Assembly: GCA_001767435.1 (NCBI GenBank)
Contig: MEKT01000119.1
Location: 1-51,105 of the forward strand
From: Acidobacteria bacterium RIFCSPLOWO2_02_FULL_65_29
Lineage (GTDB): Bacteria > Acidobacteriota > Vicinamibacteria > Vicinamibacterales > CAVVIG01
Direction of reading: 5' to 3'
Length of the DNA: 51,105 nucleotides
Shown here in pieces: positions 39,250-46,417 of this stretch (positions are counted from its first letter, which is position 1; each line of letters begins with the position of its first letter). The translations under genes and the position numbers were made by a program. The notes beneath the pieces were generated by a model. It was not told where the DNA came from. It did no database searches and saw only the letters and a list, made by a program, of their open reading frames with translations.

Positions 39250-39286
39250 TGTCCGTAGTGTCCGGCTTCAGCCGGATTTCGAGGGC
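39250..39286. repeat. Palindromic GTCCGGCTTCAGCCGGAT repeat read in frame
   Basis: One copy, translated as RSVRLQPD within the delta-60 gene. The corresponding place in the paralogous gene (about 33245) has unrelated sequence, so this is best read as an insertion. Confidence 0.75.
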
Positions 39287-39867
39287 AGCGACGTAGTTCG
39301 CGTGCGCCGGCTGAACGGCGACTGGACCGAAGTCTCGCCCTCCGCGACGGGCGCACACATCATCGCGATCGATCAGAGCGAGCGGATCGAAGTCCAGCTG
39401 CCAGTCGCCGACGGCCCAACGTACACGGGCGCGCAGATCCTGAATGGTGAATCACGCGCGCTGCCGCTCGGCTCGTCGCTCGACGCGGAGCAGGGAATCT
39501 TTTACTGGCAGCCTGCCGCGGGATTCCTCGGGAGTTTCGAGCTGGAATTCTCGAACCTCTTGAACCCCTCGATCCAAGTGCGCGTCGTCGTCGGCCCGTC
39601 AGTAAGGTTGGCGATCGACACGCCGGCCGGGGGTATTGTTGCCGAGCAGCTGTTTGTTGTTGCGGGCTGGGCGATCGATTTCGCATCGACCGACGGATCG
39701 GGCATCGACACCGTGCATGTGTGGGCGTATCCCACGGCCGGCGGCGACCCGATCTTCCTCGGTGTCGCGGACATCGGGGATCCGCGTCCAGACGTCGCCG
39801 CTGGTCGCGCCTTCTTGCGAGCAGCAGCGAGGCTGATCACCGGATACGTACCGAGCGTCCAGCGGCG

Positions 39868-39995
39868 TCTAGGCCCGGAACATCGCCGTCTGGACGCGTG
39901 ACGCGCCGACCCGATTCCGCCCTCAGCGCAACGACGGTGCGATCGGTGAGCCGCTTCGGGTTGCGGCCCTTGGCGGCTGCGCCGGACGTGTCCAT
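39868..39995 (-). pseudogene. N-terminal fragment of a tyrosine integrase
   Basis: ATG 39995 with CAGGAGAG upstream opens NPKRLTDRTVVALRAESGRR and VTRPDGDVPGLD, the arm-binding N-terminal pattern of phage-type integrases. Homology ends near 39868, where it joins the truncated delta-60 gene. Orientation matches the integrase tail at 28598-28735, so they might be the two ends of one split gene. Confidence 0.65.
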
Positions 39996-40216
39996 GCACT
40001 CTCCTGCGGCGCTCGGCCGCTCGGTGCGTGCGATCTCCCAAAGAAGCTCCCCACGCCGGGGGTAGCACCGGGGTCACAACTATAGATGGCCTCGCGTGAA
40101 ACCGCATGACACACGATAGTGGGGTCACATGGCACTTTTGCGCCTGAAAACAGCGATTTCGAGGGAACGTGTTACCCGGTGAAACTGGACGAAACTCGGC
40201 GGCTATTGAATGGCAT

Positions 40217-41788
40217 TCATGAGGTCACCGGTTCGATCCCGGTCTGGTCCACCACTCTTTCATTTCCTGTCTGAATTTCCCGCAAGTAGCTGAAGGCCTG
40301 TGCGGTTACGCGGGTTCCAACAAAGCCTTTTCCGTCGAACGCGATTCCACCTGGAAAGAACAACAGTTGGAACCGCTGGCGCTGTTCGAGCGATGCCTGC
40401 ACCCAGAGGTCGGCGGCGCGCGGCAGAACGCGTTCTGCGAACGCCACGATGCCCTCTACGTCGAGTTCATCGAGCTGGCCGGAGTGACGGTCTATCCGAG
40501 CGAGCGTCAGCTCCTCGCGCAGTTTCTCGGCGTGACGGTCGTACGTCTCGATGTCGATCGAGCGCTCGAAAAGGAACGCCTCGTCCAGACGGTCCAGCTT
40601 CTGTTGGATGGCCTTCGCTGCTCGCTCAGCGCTTTCGATCTCCTCGCGCACGGCCGCCTTCCGCGTCTTCCAGATCCGCAGCACGGATTCCTTCAGTAGT
40701 CGCATGTAGCCTGGCGTCGGCTGCAGCAGGGCGAGTTCGTCTGCGAACAGCCCTTCGAGCATGGCTTTCGAGACGTTCACCGCACGACAACCAGGGCGGC
40801 AGTGGTAGTACGCGTAGTACTCGCTGCGTCCTTTCGACCAACTGCCGGTCAGGCCACGTCCGCAGGATTCGCAACGAACGAAGCCGCGCAGCGGGAAATC
40901 GGGATGCGCTCGTTGCCTCGGCGCCGTGCTTGGCACTCGCCCGGACAAGATCGCCTGAACGCGATAGAACAGCTCGTCGGAGATCAGCGGCTCGAAGTCG
41001 CCACGCTTGCCGCGAACGCCGTACTCGGGCACGTCCACGATGCCGGCGTACAACTGGTTGCGCAGCAGCACGCCGATCGCCTGTGACGTGAGCAGCTTCC
41101 CGCGGCGATTGGTGAGGCCCCAGGTCCTGGCCCGCTTCAGTAGTTGTTCTTTCGTGTATCGGCCTGTCGCGTAATCCTCGAATGCGCGTCGTACAAGCGG
41201 TCCGCGTTCCGTATCGTGCATCAAGCTCCTGCCCATCGATCGCGGCGCATTCAGATAACCGATTGGCGCAAGGAATACCCATCGACCGAGTTCGAGCGCG
41301 GCCTTCATGCCGGCGCGTGTTCGATCGGAGCGCACGTCGTTGTCGAACTGCGCGAACGCTGCGAGTACGCCTTCCATCAACTTGCCCGTGGACGTGTCAT
41401 CGATTGGCTCAGTGGCTGAACGAAGCGAAATGCCAAGCGATTGCAGGTGCGAGCGCAACGCGAAGTGGTCGTACTTGTCACGCGCAAAGCGCGTCAGGTT
41501 GAAGACGACCACGAAGTGCACACGGCCTTTGTTCAAGCGGCAGTACGTGAGCAGGTTCTGGAGCTGGCTGCGATCCGTGGTCTTGGCGCTCTCGCCTTCC
41601 TCGTGGAAGCGTTCGAGGACTTCGTAGCCTTGGCGGCGGCAGTACTCCTCGCACGCCCGAAGCTGTGTCGGCAGGCTGAGATTCTCGGTCTGCTCCTTCG
41701 TGCTGACGCGAACATAGACCACCGCGCCGACCATGATCGGCAGCGTAGATCCATTCGCCGAGTCGGGCAAGCTGCGTTTTCGAGGCAT
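40217..41788 (-). CDS. Large serine recombinase
   Basis: A 523-residue site-specific recombinase. The catalytic Ser29 lies in VVYVRVSTKEQ, the resolvase domain spans about 20-170, the recombinase domain about 190-290, and a zinc ribbon has C306, C309, C330 and C334 (VRCESCGRG, HCRPGC). A coiled-coil region (about 385-440) follows, as in phage-type large serine recombinases. The last residues (VVDQTGIEPVTS) are encoded by the reverse complement of a tRNA 3' end, so the reading frame runs into the attachment region. It looks intact, unlike the copy at 23.3-23.8 kb. Confidence 0.93.
   Translation of the reverse strand: MPRKRSLPDSANGSTLPIMVGAVVYVRVSTKEQTENLSLPTQLRACEEYCRRQGYEVLERFHEEGESAKTTDRSQLQNLLTYCRLNKGRVHFVVVFNLTRFARDKYDHFALRSHLQSLGISLRSATEPIDDTSTGKLMEGVLAAFAQFDNDVRSDRTRAGMKAALELGRWVFLAPIGYLNAPRSMGRSLMHDTERGPLVRRAFEDYATGRYTKEQLLKRARTWGLTNRRGKLLTSQAIGVLLRNQLYAGIVDVPEYGVRGKRGDFEPLISDELFYRVQAILSGRVPSTAPRQRAHPDFPLRGFVRCESCGRGLTGSWSKGRSEYYAYYHCRPGCRAVNVSKAMLEGLFADELALLQPTPGYMRLLKESVLRIWKTRKAAVREEIESAERAAKAIQQKLDRLDEAFLFERSIDIETYDRHAEKLREELTLARIDRHSGQLDELDVEGIVAFAERVLPRAADLWVQASLEQRQRFQLLFFPGGIAFDGKGFVGTRVTAQAFSYLREIQTGNERVVDQTGIEPVTS
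40221..40254 (+). other. 3' fragment of a tRNA gene (probable attachment-site remnant)
   Basis: GAGGTC is followed by a T-arm with stem ACCGG/CCGGT around TTCGATC, an acceptor strand CTGGTCC and ACCA. The variable-loop and T-arm form resembles tRNA-Ala or tRNA-Ile. No D-arm, anticodon arm or 5' acceptor GGACCAG lies upstream, so it is not a whole gene. It directly abuts the recombinase gene. Confidence 0.8.
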
Positions 41789-41792
41789 AGTG

Positions 41793-41978
41793 CTACTCGG
41801 AAGTGCGGCACTGCTCCTGGTACATCTCGACCACGATGCACGCCATCGTGTCTGCGTGGCGACGGATGTCCTCGATGTCCTGATCGGTCATCGATTCCGC
41901 GTCCTCGCCGAGCAGCTCTCGACAGCGCGCGATCGAGATCGGTTCCGGCCTCGGATCTGGTTGTTCGACGTACTCCAT
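41793..41978 (-). CDS. Small acidic protein paired with the serine recombinase
   Basis: A 61-residue protein from ATG 41978 with AGGGG 6 bases upstream. It reads ISIARCRELLGEDAESMTDQ, then DIEDIRRHADTMACIVVEMY, acidic and helical. Similar small proteins with a LG-x-E-x3-L-x-D/E-x2-I pattern occur upstream of recombinases in mobile elements; the role is unknown. It ends 4 bases before the recombinase start, so it is the first gene of that operon. Confidence 0.7.
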   Translation of the reverse strand: MEYVEQPDPRPEPISIARCRELLGEDAESMTDQDIEDIRRHADTMACIVVEMYQEQCRTSE

Positions 41979-42034
41979 GGGCAACCCCTGCGAAGTCATT
42001 GCAGACGTTCGTGATGGGGTGGAGTGCGCTCGAA

Positions 42035-42059
42035 GCGCGCCGACATGGTGTCGGCGCGC
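42035..42059. repeat. Perfect hairpin, 11-bp arms
   Basis: Arms GCGCGCCGACA and TGTCGGCGCGC with a TGG loop, about 55 bases upstream of the small recombinase-partner gene. It could be an operator or recombinase site. Confidence 0.85.
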
Positions 42060-42314
42060 CGAGACGATGAGCGTGGATGTGGCGTGACGCCGACACCGAA
42101 GCGCGAGACTTGAAGTCGAGCACGCTGATCGCAACGGGATGTGCGCGATCAATCGACAGGTTGTTGAAGGGGCTGAGAGCTTTGCTCTGAGAGCGTTGGC
42201 TACAGCGCTCCGCGTCTGGCAGGACTGCGGAGGGGTACGCGATGGCACCGACGAGATCTTCACGATACGACAGCGGACGCGCCGGGTCAACGCACAAATG
42301 AGGACGAGCTTCGT

Positions 42315-42440
42315 CGGCCATCACATAAGTGCGACCTCGAGCTGCGCGGAGGCGCCGTCAAGGCCGTAGCCCGCAGGGTCGAGCGCAGCGAGAGCCTTGA
42401 CGACGCCGAGCACAGCTCGATCCTGGTCATGTGATGGCCG
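42315..42440. repeat. 126-nt near-palindrome
   Basis: The ends CGGCCATCACAT and ATGTGATGGCCG pair perfectly over 12 bases. The inner arms pair imperfectly through CGAGCTG and CGTCAAGG against CAGCTCG and CCTTGACG, leaving a loop of about 25 bases. A further ATGTTC/GAACAT hairpin follows at 42441-42456. Confidence 0.8.
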
Positions 42441-42576
42441 ATGTTCTGGCGAACATAGTCGTGAAAAAGTACGGCGCGTTTCGCGAGGGATCTGCGGCGC
42501 GTTCGCACGTGACGACACGCGTACATTCGGCGCGCAGATCAACGCGGGAACCCGCGAGCATTCCGGCACGGACATC

Positions 42577-42648
42577 GGGGCGTGAGCAACCCTCCGGGCC
42601 GGGGCCGGGGTCGGCATCCTCTCCAAACCGGGGGGTTGCTCACGCCCC
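42577..42648. repeat. Hairpin C, 21-bp arms
   Basis: Left arm starts GGGGCGTGAGCAACCC; the right arm ends GGGTTGCTCACGCCCC; five more positions pair, one as a T-G wobble. Followed 30 bases later by a smaller hairpin (42679-42703) with arms GCGGACGGC and GCCGTCCGC and loop ACAAAAC. Confidence 0.85.
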
Positions 42649-43004
42649 CACTGACAGCCAGCCTGCGAGCGCCGAGCAGCGGACGGCACAAAACGCCGTC
42701 CGCCCGAACGCGCCAGGCATTCACTGGAAGTGGTTGGCGCCGTGACGGATCCGACTGTGGGACTTCGTTACGGCTGGCACTGGTATTCCGCGCAGTGGTC
42801 GTCATTCGGGCTCCGGTTTTCGACGCCAACCACCGCGCTCTGTCGCGGCTCCCCTCGCGGCGTCAGCCGGTTCAATCCAGATGCTGGGGCCACTGTGAAA
42901 AGACAGCCGCAAAGTTCATCAAGTTCTTGCTCAGAAACGAGCGGATTCTTCCCCGCTTCCAGCGGACGGACCGCCGCTGACACGGGGCGCCAACAGTCTT
43001 TCAG

Positions 43005-43081
43005 CGTGGCGTGAGCGACCACGTCCGTGGCCGCGAGCTTGGCAGGTCAAGCGGTCATTTCGAGTGGTCGCTCACGCCACG
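43005..43081. repeat. Hairpin D, 18-bp perfect arms
   Basis: Arms CGTGGCGTGAGCGACCAC and GTGGTCGCTCACGCCACG; outside them GCCAACAG (42989) and CTGTTGGC (43087) extend the symmetry. It is followed 41 bases later by a smaller hairpin (43123-43143) with arms GGGCGGC and GCCGCCC and loop ACAGTGC, the counterpart of the hairpin after C. Confidence 0.85.
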
Positions 43082-43250
43082 GATGGCTGTTGGCGACCGC
43101 TCCGGCAGTGGCGCCACCAAGCGGGCGGCACAGTGCGCCGCCCGAGGACGACGGCTGCAACCTGCTCGACGTCTTGCAGTTGTCCCGCGGGCTCGCCGCG
43201 TGTCAGTCGTGTTCGTCAACCAGAACGAGATCCTCGAAGGAGACCAATCC

Positions 43251-43299
43251 AGGGGGAACACCTCGCGCTGAGGGGGTGTTCCCCCCCGGTGTTCCCCCT
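43251..43299. repeat. Hairpin E, 12-bp arms with an extra half-site
   Basis: AGGGGGAACACC pairs with GGTGTTCCCCCT; a second GGTGTTCCCCC at 43275 can compete for the same left arm. A further CTTGAAGCG/CGCTCAAG pairing lies at 43300-43331. Confidence 0.75.
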
Positions 43300-43413
43300 C
43301 TTGAAGCGCTGATTGCGCACCGGTCGCTCAAGATGTGCCCCTGCTATGGCAAACGAATCTGACAACGCCTTTGAGGTGTGACCGGGTGGTACGATCGGCC
43401 CGCCAGAGGCTCG

Positions 43414-43671
43414 ATGCCGACATTCCCGGAGTGGTGGAATTGGGACCTTTCGTTCACCGGCCACGCCGAATTGCGCATGGAGCAACGAGGCGTGACCGAG
43501 GTGGAGGTTCGCGCTATGCTGGAGCGAGCTGCGCGTTTCGAGCCGAACGTCGTCGAGGGCAGATTCATGATCCACGTTCGCCACCTGGAGAGCTCGTGGA
43601 TCGTGATCGTCGAGCCGGATGCCGACGCCAAACTATTGGTCGTCGTGACGGTTTACGGGGTGTCCGAATGA
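43414..43671 (+). CDS. DUF4258-type protein, possible toxin of a two-gene module
   Basis: An 85-residue protein from ATG 43414 with AGAGG 5 bases upstream. HAELRMEQRGVTEVEVRAML followed by GRFMIHVRHLESSWIVIVEP fits the DUF4258 pattern (His, R-M-x-x-R-G, then a beta sheet), related by fold to small RNase-like toxins. It overlaps the next gene by 4 bases. Toxin function is inference from pair layout. Confidence 0.65.
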   Translation: MPTFPEWWNWDLSFTGHAELRMEQRGVTEVEVRAMLERAARFEPNVVEGRFMIHVRHLESSWIVIVEPDADAKLLVVVTVYGVSE

Positions 43672-43940
43672 CAGAACGGTCGCTACAAGTCACTTACCGG
43701 AAGGGCCGGGCGTTCGCCGCGTATTTGCATTTGTCCCACGCGACAGGTGAGAAGAGCGCGAAGACGGTGGCGTCTCAGGACGGCCTGCTCATCGTCGACT
43801 ACAGTGCTACCGGGCGGCCCGTCGGCGTAGAGATCACGGCTCCGCAGGCCGTCCCCCTTGAGCGACTGAATCAGTTGTTGGCGGACCTCGGAGAGACACC
43901 GTTGGCTGAGCAAGATTACCGGCCTCTCAGAGCAGCATAG
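43668..43940 (+). CDS. DUF2283-like protein, possible antitoxin of the pair
   Basis: A 90-residue protein starting at the ATGA overlap (43668). YRKGRAFAAYLHLS followed by GLLIVDYSATGRPVGVEI is the DUF2283 signature, in which the Asp-Tyr and G-x-x-V-G-x-E blocks are conserved. DUF2283 genes are often found next to DUF4258-type genes. The fused frame upstream of this start has no homology. Confidence 0.65.
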   Translation: MTERSLQVTYRKGRAFAAYLHLSHATGEKSAKTVASQDGLLIVDYSATGRPVGVEITAPQAVPLERLNQLLADLGETPLAEQDYRPLRAA

Positions 43941-44009
43941 ACGGACCAGCCCACAGGCTGTCGACCGAGCGCAGCGATAGCATCCTTGGTCTTTTCGGGG
44001 TGATTAGGT

Positions 44010-45032
44010 TTACACCGCTTCGACGATGCTCGCTCCAGCGGCAGTGGGCTGGACGTGAGTCAGCTCGAATCTCGCCGCCTGAAGGAGTTGTTGATATTCC
44101 GCGGCCGTCCGCTCGCGTCCACTGGCCATCACGAGCATGTGCAGATCCAGCCACTTCCCGAAGAACGGTCCATCGCCCGGCGGCAAGACAAGCTCCACAA
44201 TCAACAGCTTCCCGCCATCGCGCAGTGCGGTTCGGCAACGACGGAGAATCGCTACACACCGTTCGTCGTCCCAGTCGTGAAGAATCTGCGCCATCACGTA
44301 CAGGTCCCCGCCGGCTGGAACCGCTTCGAAGAAATCGCCGCCGATGTGCGTGCACCGGTCCGCCACTCCCTCCGCGGCTAAATGTTCCGCGGCACCGGCG
44401 ATCACATTCGGCAGATCGAACAGGATTCCGCGGGTCGCGGGGTTTTTTCGCAGGATCGCGGCGAGCAGCGTGCCATGACTGCCACCGACATCAACAACGG
44501 TACTGAACGGAGAAAAATCGAACGCGGCCACGACCGCACCGGCTAGCTGGTTGGTCCACGCGGTCATCGCCTCGCCGAAAGTCCAAGCGGGCTCTGGATT
44601 CTCGCGGAAGTACTCGAAGATACCCTTGCCGAACGTGTGCTCGAACGCCGGCTTCCCCGTCCGGACGCTGAAAAGCAGGTCTGCCCAAGCGCGGTATTGT
44701 TCCTCGTTGTACATAATCGCCAGCGCCCGCATGGAGTCGGGTGTTCCGGTGCGCAGCAGCGCGCTTACCGGTGTGAGTCCGTACTCTCCTGGCGTGGCTT
44801 CTGAAAAGACGCCGATGCTCACCAGAGCGCGCAGCAGGCGCTGAAGCGATTGCGCATCGGTATGCGTGGCATCAGCAAGATCCCTGGAATCCGCGGCACC
44901 CGCAGCTATGTGGTCTGCGATCCCGAGCTTCGCCGCGACGTATATCGCTTGCGATACCCAATAGCCGGTCATCATTTGAAGCAAGCTCACGGGGGTGCCG
45001 GGGCCGTCAACGCTTCGTGCGTCCGCTGCCAT
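44010..45032 (-). CDS. SAM-dependent O-methyltransferase (hydroxyneurosporene/ASMT type)
   Basis: A 340-residue enzyme with an N-terminal dimerisation winged-helix region (SLLQMMTGYWVSQAIYVAAK) and a C-terminal Rossmann SAM domain with DVGGSHGTLL at 181-190. The LHDWDDERC block at 251-259 holds the family catalytic His. Members methylate hydroxyls on small aromatic, polyketide or isoprenoid compounds; the substrate is unknown. An AGGAG site lies 4-5 bases before ATG. The gene is 151 bases downstream of the hydrolase-LuxR regulator on the same strand, so it may be its target. Confidence 0.9.
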   Translation of the reverse strand: MAADARSVDGPGTPVSLLQMMTGYWVSQAIYVAAKLGIADHIAAGAADSRDLADATHTDAQSLQRLLRALVSIGVFSEATPGEYGLTPVSALLRTGTPDSMRALAIMYNEEQYRAWADLLFSVRTGKPAFEHTFGKGIFEYFRENPEPAWTFGEAMTAWTNQLAGAVVAAFDFSPFSTVVDVGGSHGTLLAAILRKNPATRGILFDLPNVIAGAAEHLAAEGVADRCTHIGGDFFEAVPAGGDLYVMAQILHDWDDERCVAILRRCRTALRDGGKLLIVELVLPPGDGPFFGKWLDLHMLVMASGRERTAAEYQQLLQAARFELTHVQPTAAGASIVEAV

Positions 45033-45183
45033 AGGTCTCCTCGAGAAATGCCGGTGTCGGCGAGGTCTGGCGACACATGAGTCGTCAGACTACTCGTGAC
45101 ACCGCGGCTCCGCATCCTCGAAACCATGTAGCGCCGTCTGAGGGAGATCTTGTAGGCCGAGAGAAGGCCGGCAGGATGTCGAA

Positions 45184-46287
45184 TTAGGAACCCAGCCTCA
45201 GGAGACCGTGACGGAGAGCCCACGCCGTCGCGTCGACGCGCCCTCGCGCTCCAATCTTGGAGTAGAGATTGGCCACGTGACGCTCAACGGTCGGAACGGA
45301 GATGCGCAGGTCGAGGGCGATTTCCTTGTTCGTCAGGCCCGACGCCAGACGCGTCAGCACTTCACGCTCGCGAGCGGTCAAGGAAGAGCGCGTTTCAGTG
45401 GACGGCGCCGCAACCGGCGGACCCGATCGCTCGAGAGACAGATTGCTTGCGGACTCTCTGCCTACGCCCGAGCGCAGGAATTCGTCGATCGCCGCCACGT
45501 GTCCATGATGAGCCGTGCCAGCGATCGATTTCTCCCTGACGACAACAAATTGTGCGTGAGGGATCTTCTTTGCCACAGCCTGGCAAAGGTCCAATGATCC
45601 GAAAGGGAAGGCCGGTTCGTGAATAACGAGAACCGGAACGTTCAGATCCGGCAGGAGATCGGATAGATCGATATCGGCCGACGCCGAGTAGTACGCTGCG
45701 AGCCGATCAGGGCTCGTGCTCTGCCGAATCGCGGCAGCGATCTCGTTGCCCAGCGCGGCGTCCTCAAAGGCGCTCGCCACGTTGCCCAGGACGTTCGTGA
45801 AGACGTTCCACTCGCGATCCCCGGTGGCCATCATGCCCGACGCCACTCGAAGGTCTGGAAGCGCAAACATCTCCTGGCCCGAGACCCAGGGGCTGAGAAG
45901 CACCAGTCGCGACACGATCGAAGCGTGGCGGACGGCGTAGGCCACGGCAGTCGCGGCGCCGAGATCCACACCGGCGAGGGCGAAGCGGTCGAGGCTCAGA
46001 CGGTGTATGACTGCTTCGAGGTCTCTGACTCTTGCGTCGAGGGACAGGTCAGGCGGGTTCCGATCGGATGCGCCCATTCCGCGAACGTCATACCGGACGA
46101 CTCTCCATCCGAGCGCAGACAAACCATCGGTGACGCCATGTACGTGCTGCCATTCGAGGCTTCGGTACAGGTGCGCGTCGCCGAAGATGTTCGAGGCAAA
46201 TACGATTGGCAGGCCGCTCCCAACGGTGAAATAGGCGATACTCACTCCGTCGCTCGTCCTGGCATACTCGAGTGCCGGCACCATCAT
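45184..46287 (-). CDS. Alpha/beta-hydrolase fused to LuxR DNA-binding domain
   Basis: A 367-residue protein. Residues 1-285 form an alpha/beta-hydrolase of the type seen in adenylate cyclase and LuxR fusions (YARTSDGVSIAYFTVGSG, VVRYDVRGMGASDR). The nucleophile elbow reads AGVDLGAA, so the nucleophile position is Asp108 and not the common Ser; the His is in HHGHVAAIDEF. Residues 300-365 are a LuxR helix-turn-helix (LTAREREVLTRLASGLTNKE, VPTVERHVANLYSKIG). It probably senses a small molecule and regulates transcription; enzymatic activity is uncertain. The methyltransferase is the nearest downstream gene. Confidence 0.88.
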   Translation of the reverse strand: MMVPALEYARTSDGVSIAYFTVGSGLPIVFASNIFGDAHLYRSLEWQHVHGVTDGLSALGWRVVRYDVRGMGASDRNPPDLSLDARVRDLEAVIHRLSLDRFALAGVDLGAATAVAYAVRHASIVSRLVLLSPWVSGQEMFALPDLRVASGMMATGDREWNVFTNVLGNVASAFEDAALGNEIAAAIRQSTSPDRLAAYYSASADIDLSDLLPDLNVPVLVIHEPAFPFGSLDLCQAVAKKIPHAQFVVVREKSIAGTAHHGHVAAIDEFLRSGVGRESASNLSLERSGPPVAAPSTETRSSLTAREREVLTRLASGLTNKEIALDLRISVPTVERHVANLYSKIGARGRVDATAWALRHGLLRLGS

Positions 46288-46383
46288 GATGTGTGCTATT
46301 CAAGCACGGTAGCCCGCTGACGTGTCCAGCAAGGCTATGCGAACCGCCGAAGACCTTCCAGGTCACGAAGCCAGCTGGTCAAT

Positions 46384-46417
46384 CGGTTCCAACTGGCGCT
46401 GTTCTGGTCCACCAACT
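46384..46417. repeat. Right copy of the 34-bp direct repeat
   Basis: Matches 27833-27866 at 32 of 34 bases in the same orientation. On the minus strand it reads FRELVDQNSASWNRLTSWLR before a stop at about 46335, apparently the C-terminus of an unidentified protein. The flanking 46288-46693 has no other recognised gene apart from a possible PIVVVKRRLK end on the minus strand near 46440. Confidence 0.65.

Larger units (their letters stand above)
34137..39901 (+). pseudogene. Giant secreted delta-60 repeat protein, frameshifted and truncated
   Basis: I start at ATG 34137, with GGAG 6 bases upstream, giving a signal peptide ending AIAQ. After a pre-domain come about 13 delta-60 repeats of about 54 residues (VQPDGKILVGG, then IGRLNPDGSLD, then FDPGAN; TIGR02608), then He_PIG-type Ig repeats with AGTAGLAYSTTFTATG. 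The frame shifts near 37782, inside an Ig repeat, and continues in the frame ending at 39901. The last part repeats the module of the upstream gene, but after RPDVAA the sequence diverges and about 40 final residues are lost. Two palindromic repeats lie in frame at 38325 and 39255. Confidence 0.85.
41979..43413. other. 1.4-kb region of long hairpins without a supported gene
   Basis: No open frame here resembles a known protein. The region holds at least six strong inverted repeats: 42035-42059, 42315-42440, 42577-42648, 42679-42703, 43005-43081, 43123-43143 and 43251-43299. The motif GGCGTGAGC-R-ACC occurs twice directly and twice inverted. Individual hairpins are listed separately. It may be attachment or regulatory DNA of the recombinase element, or a set of structured RNAs. 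Confidence 0.55.

Noticed and set aside
40221-40254. Complete tRNA gene
   Set aside because: Only the T-arm and 3' acceptor are present; the upstream 80 bases do not form the D-arm or anticodon arm or a matching 5' acceptor.
42582-42980. 132-codon plus-strand frame within the hairpin region
   Set aside because: It begins inside hairpin C, has no recognisable motif, and the same stretch is better explained by inverted repeats.
42577-43081. Integron attC sites
   Set aside because: The arms lack the GTTRRRY/RYYYAAC core sites, and no integron integrase is present; the neighbouring recombinase is a serine type.
42577-43299. CRISPR array
   Set aside because: The repeats are inverted, differ in sequence and spacing (about 430 and 245 bases), and no cas genes are near.
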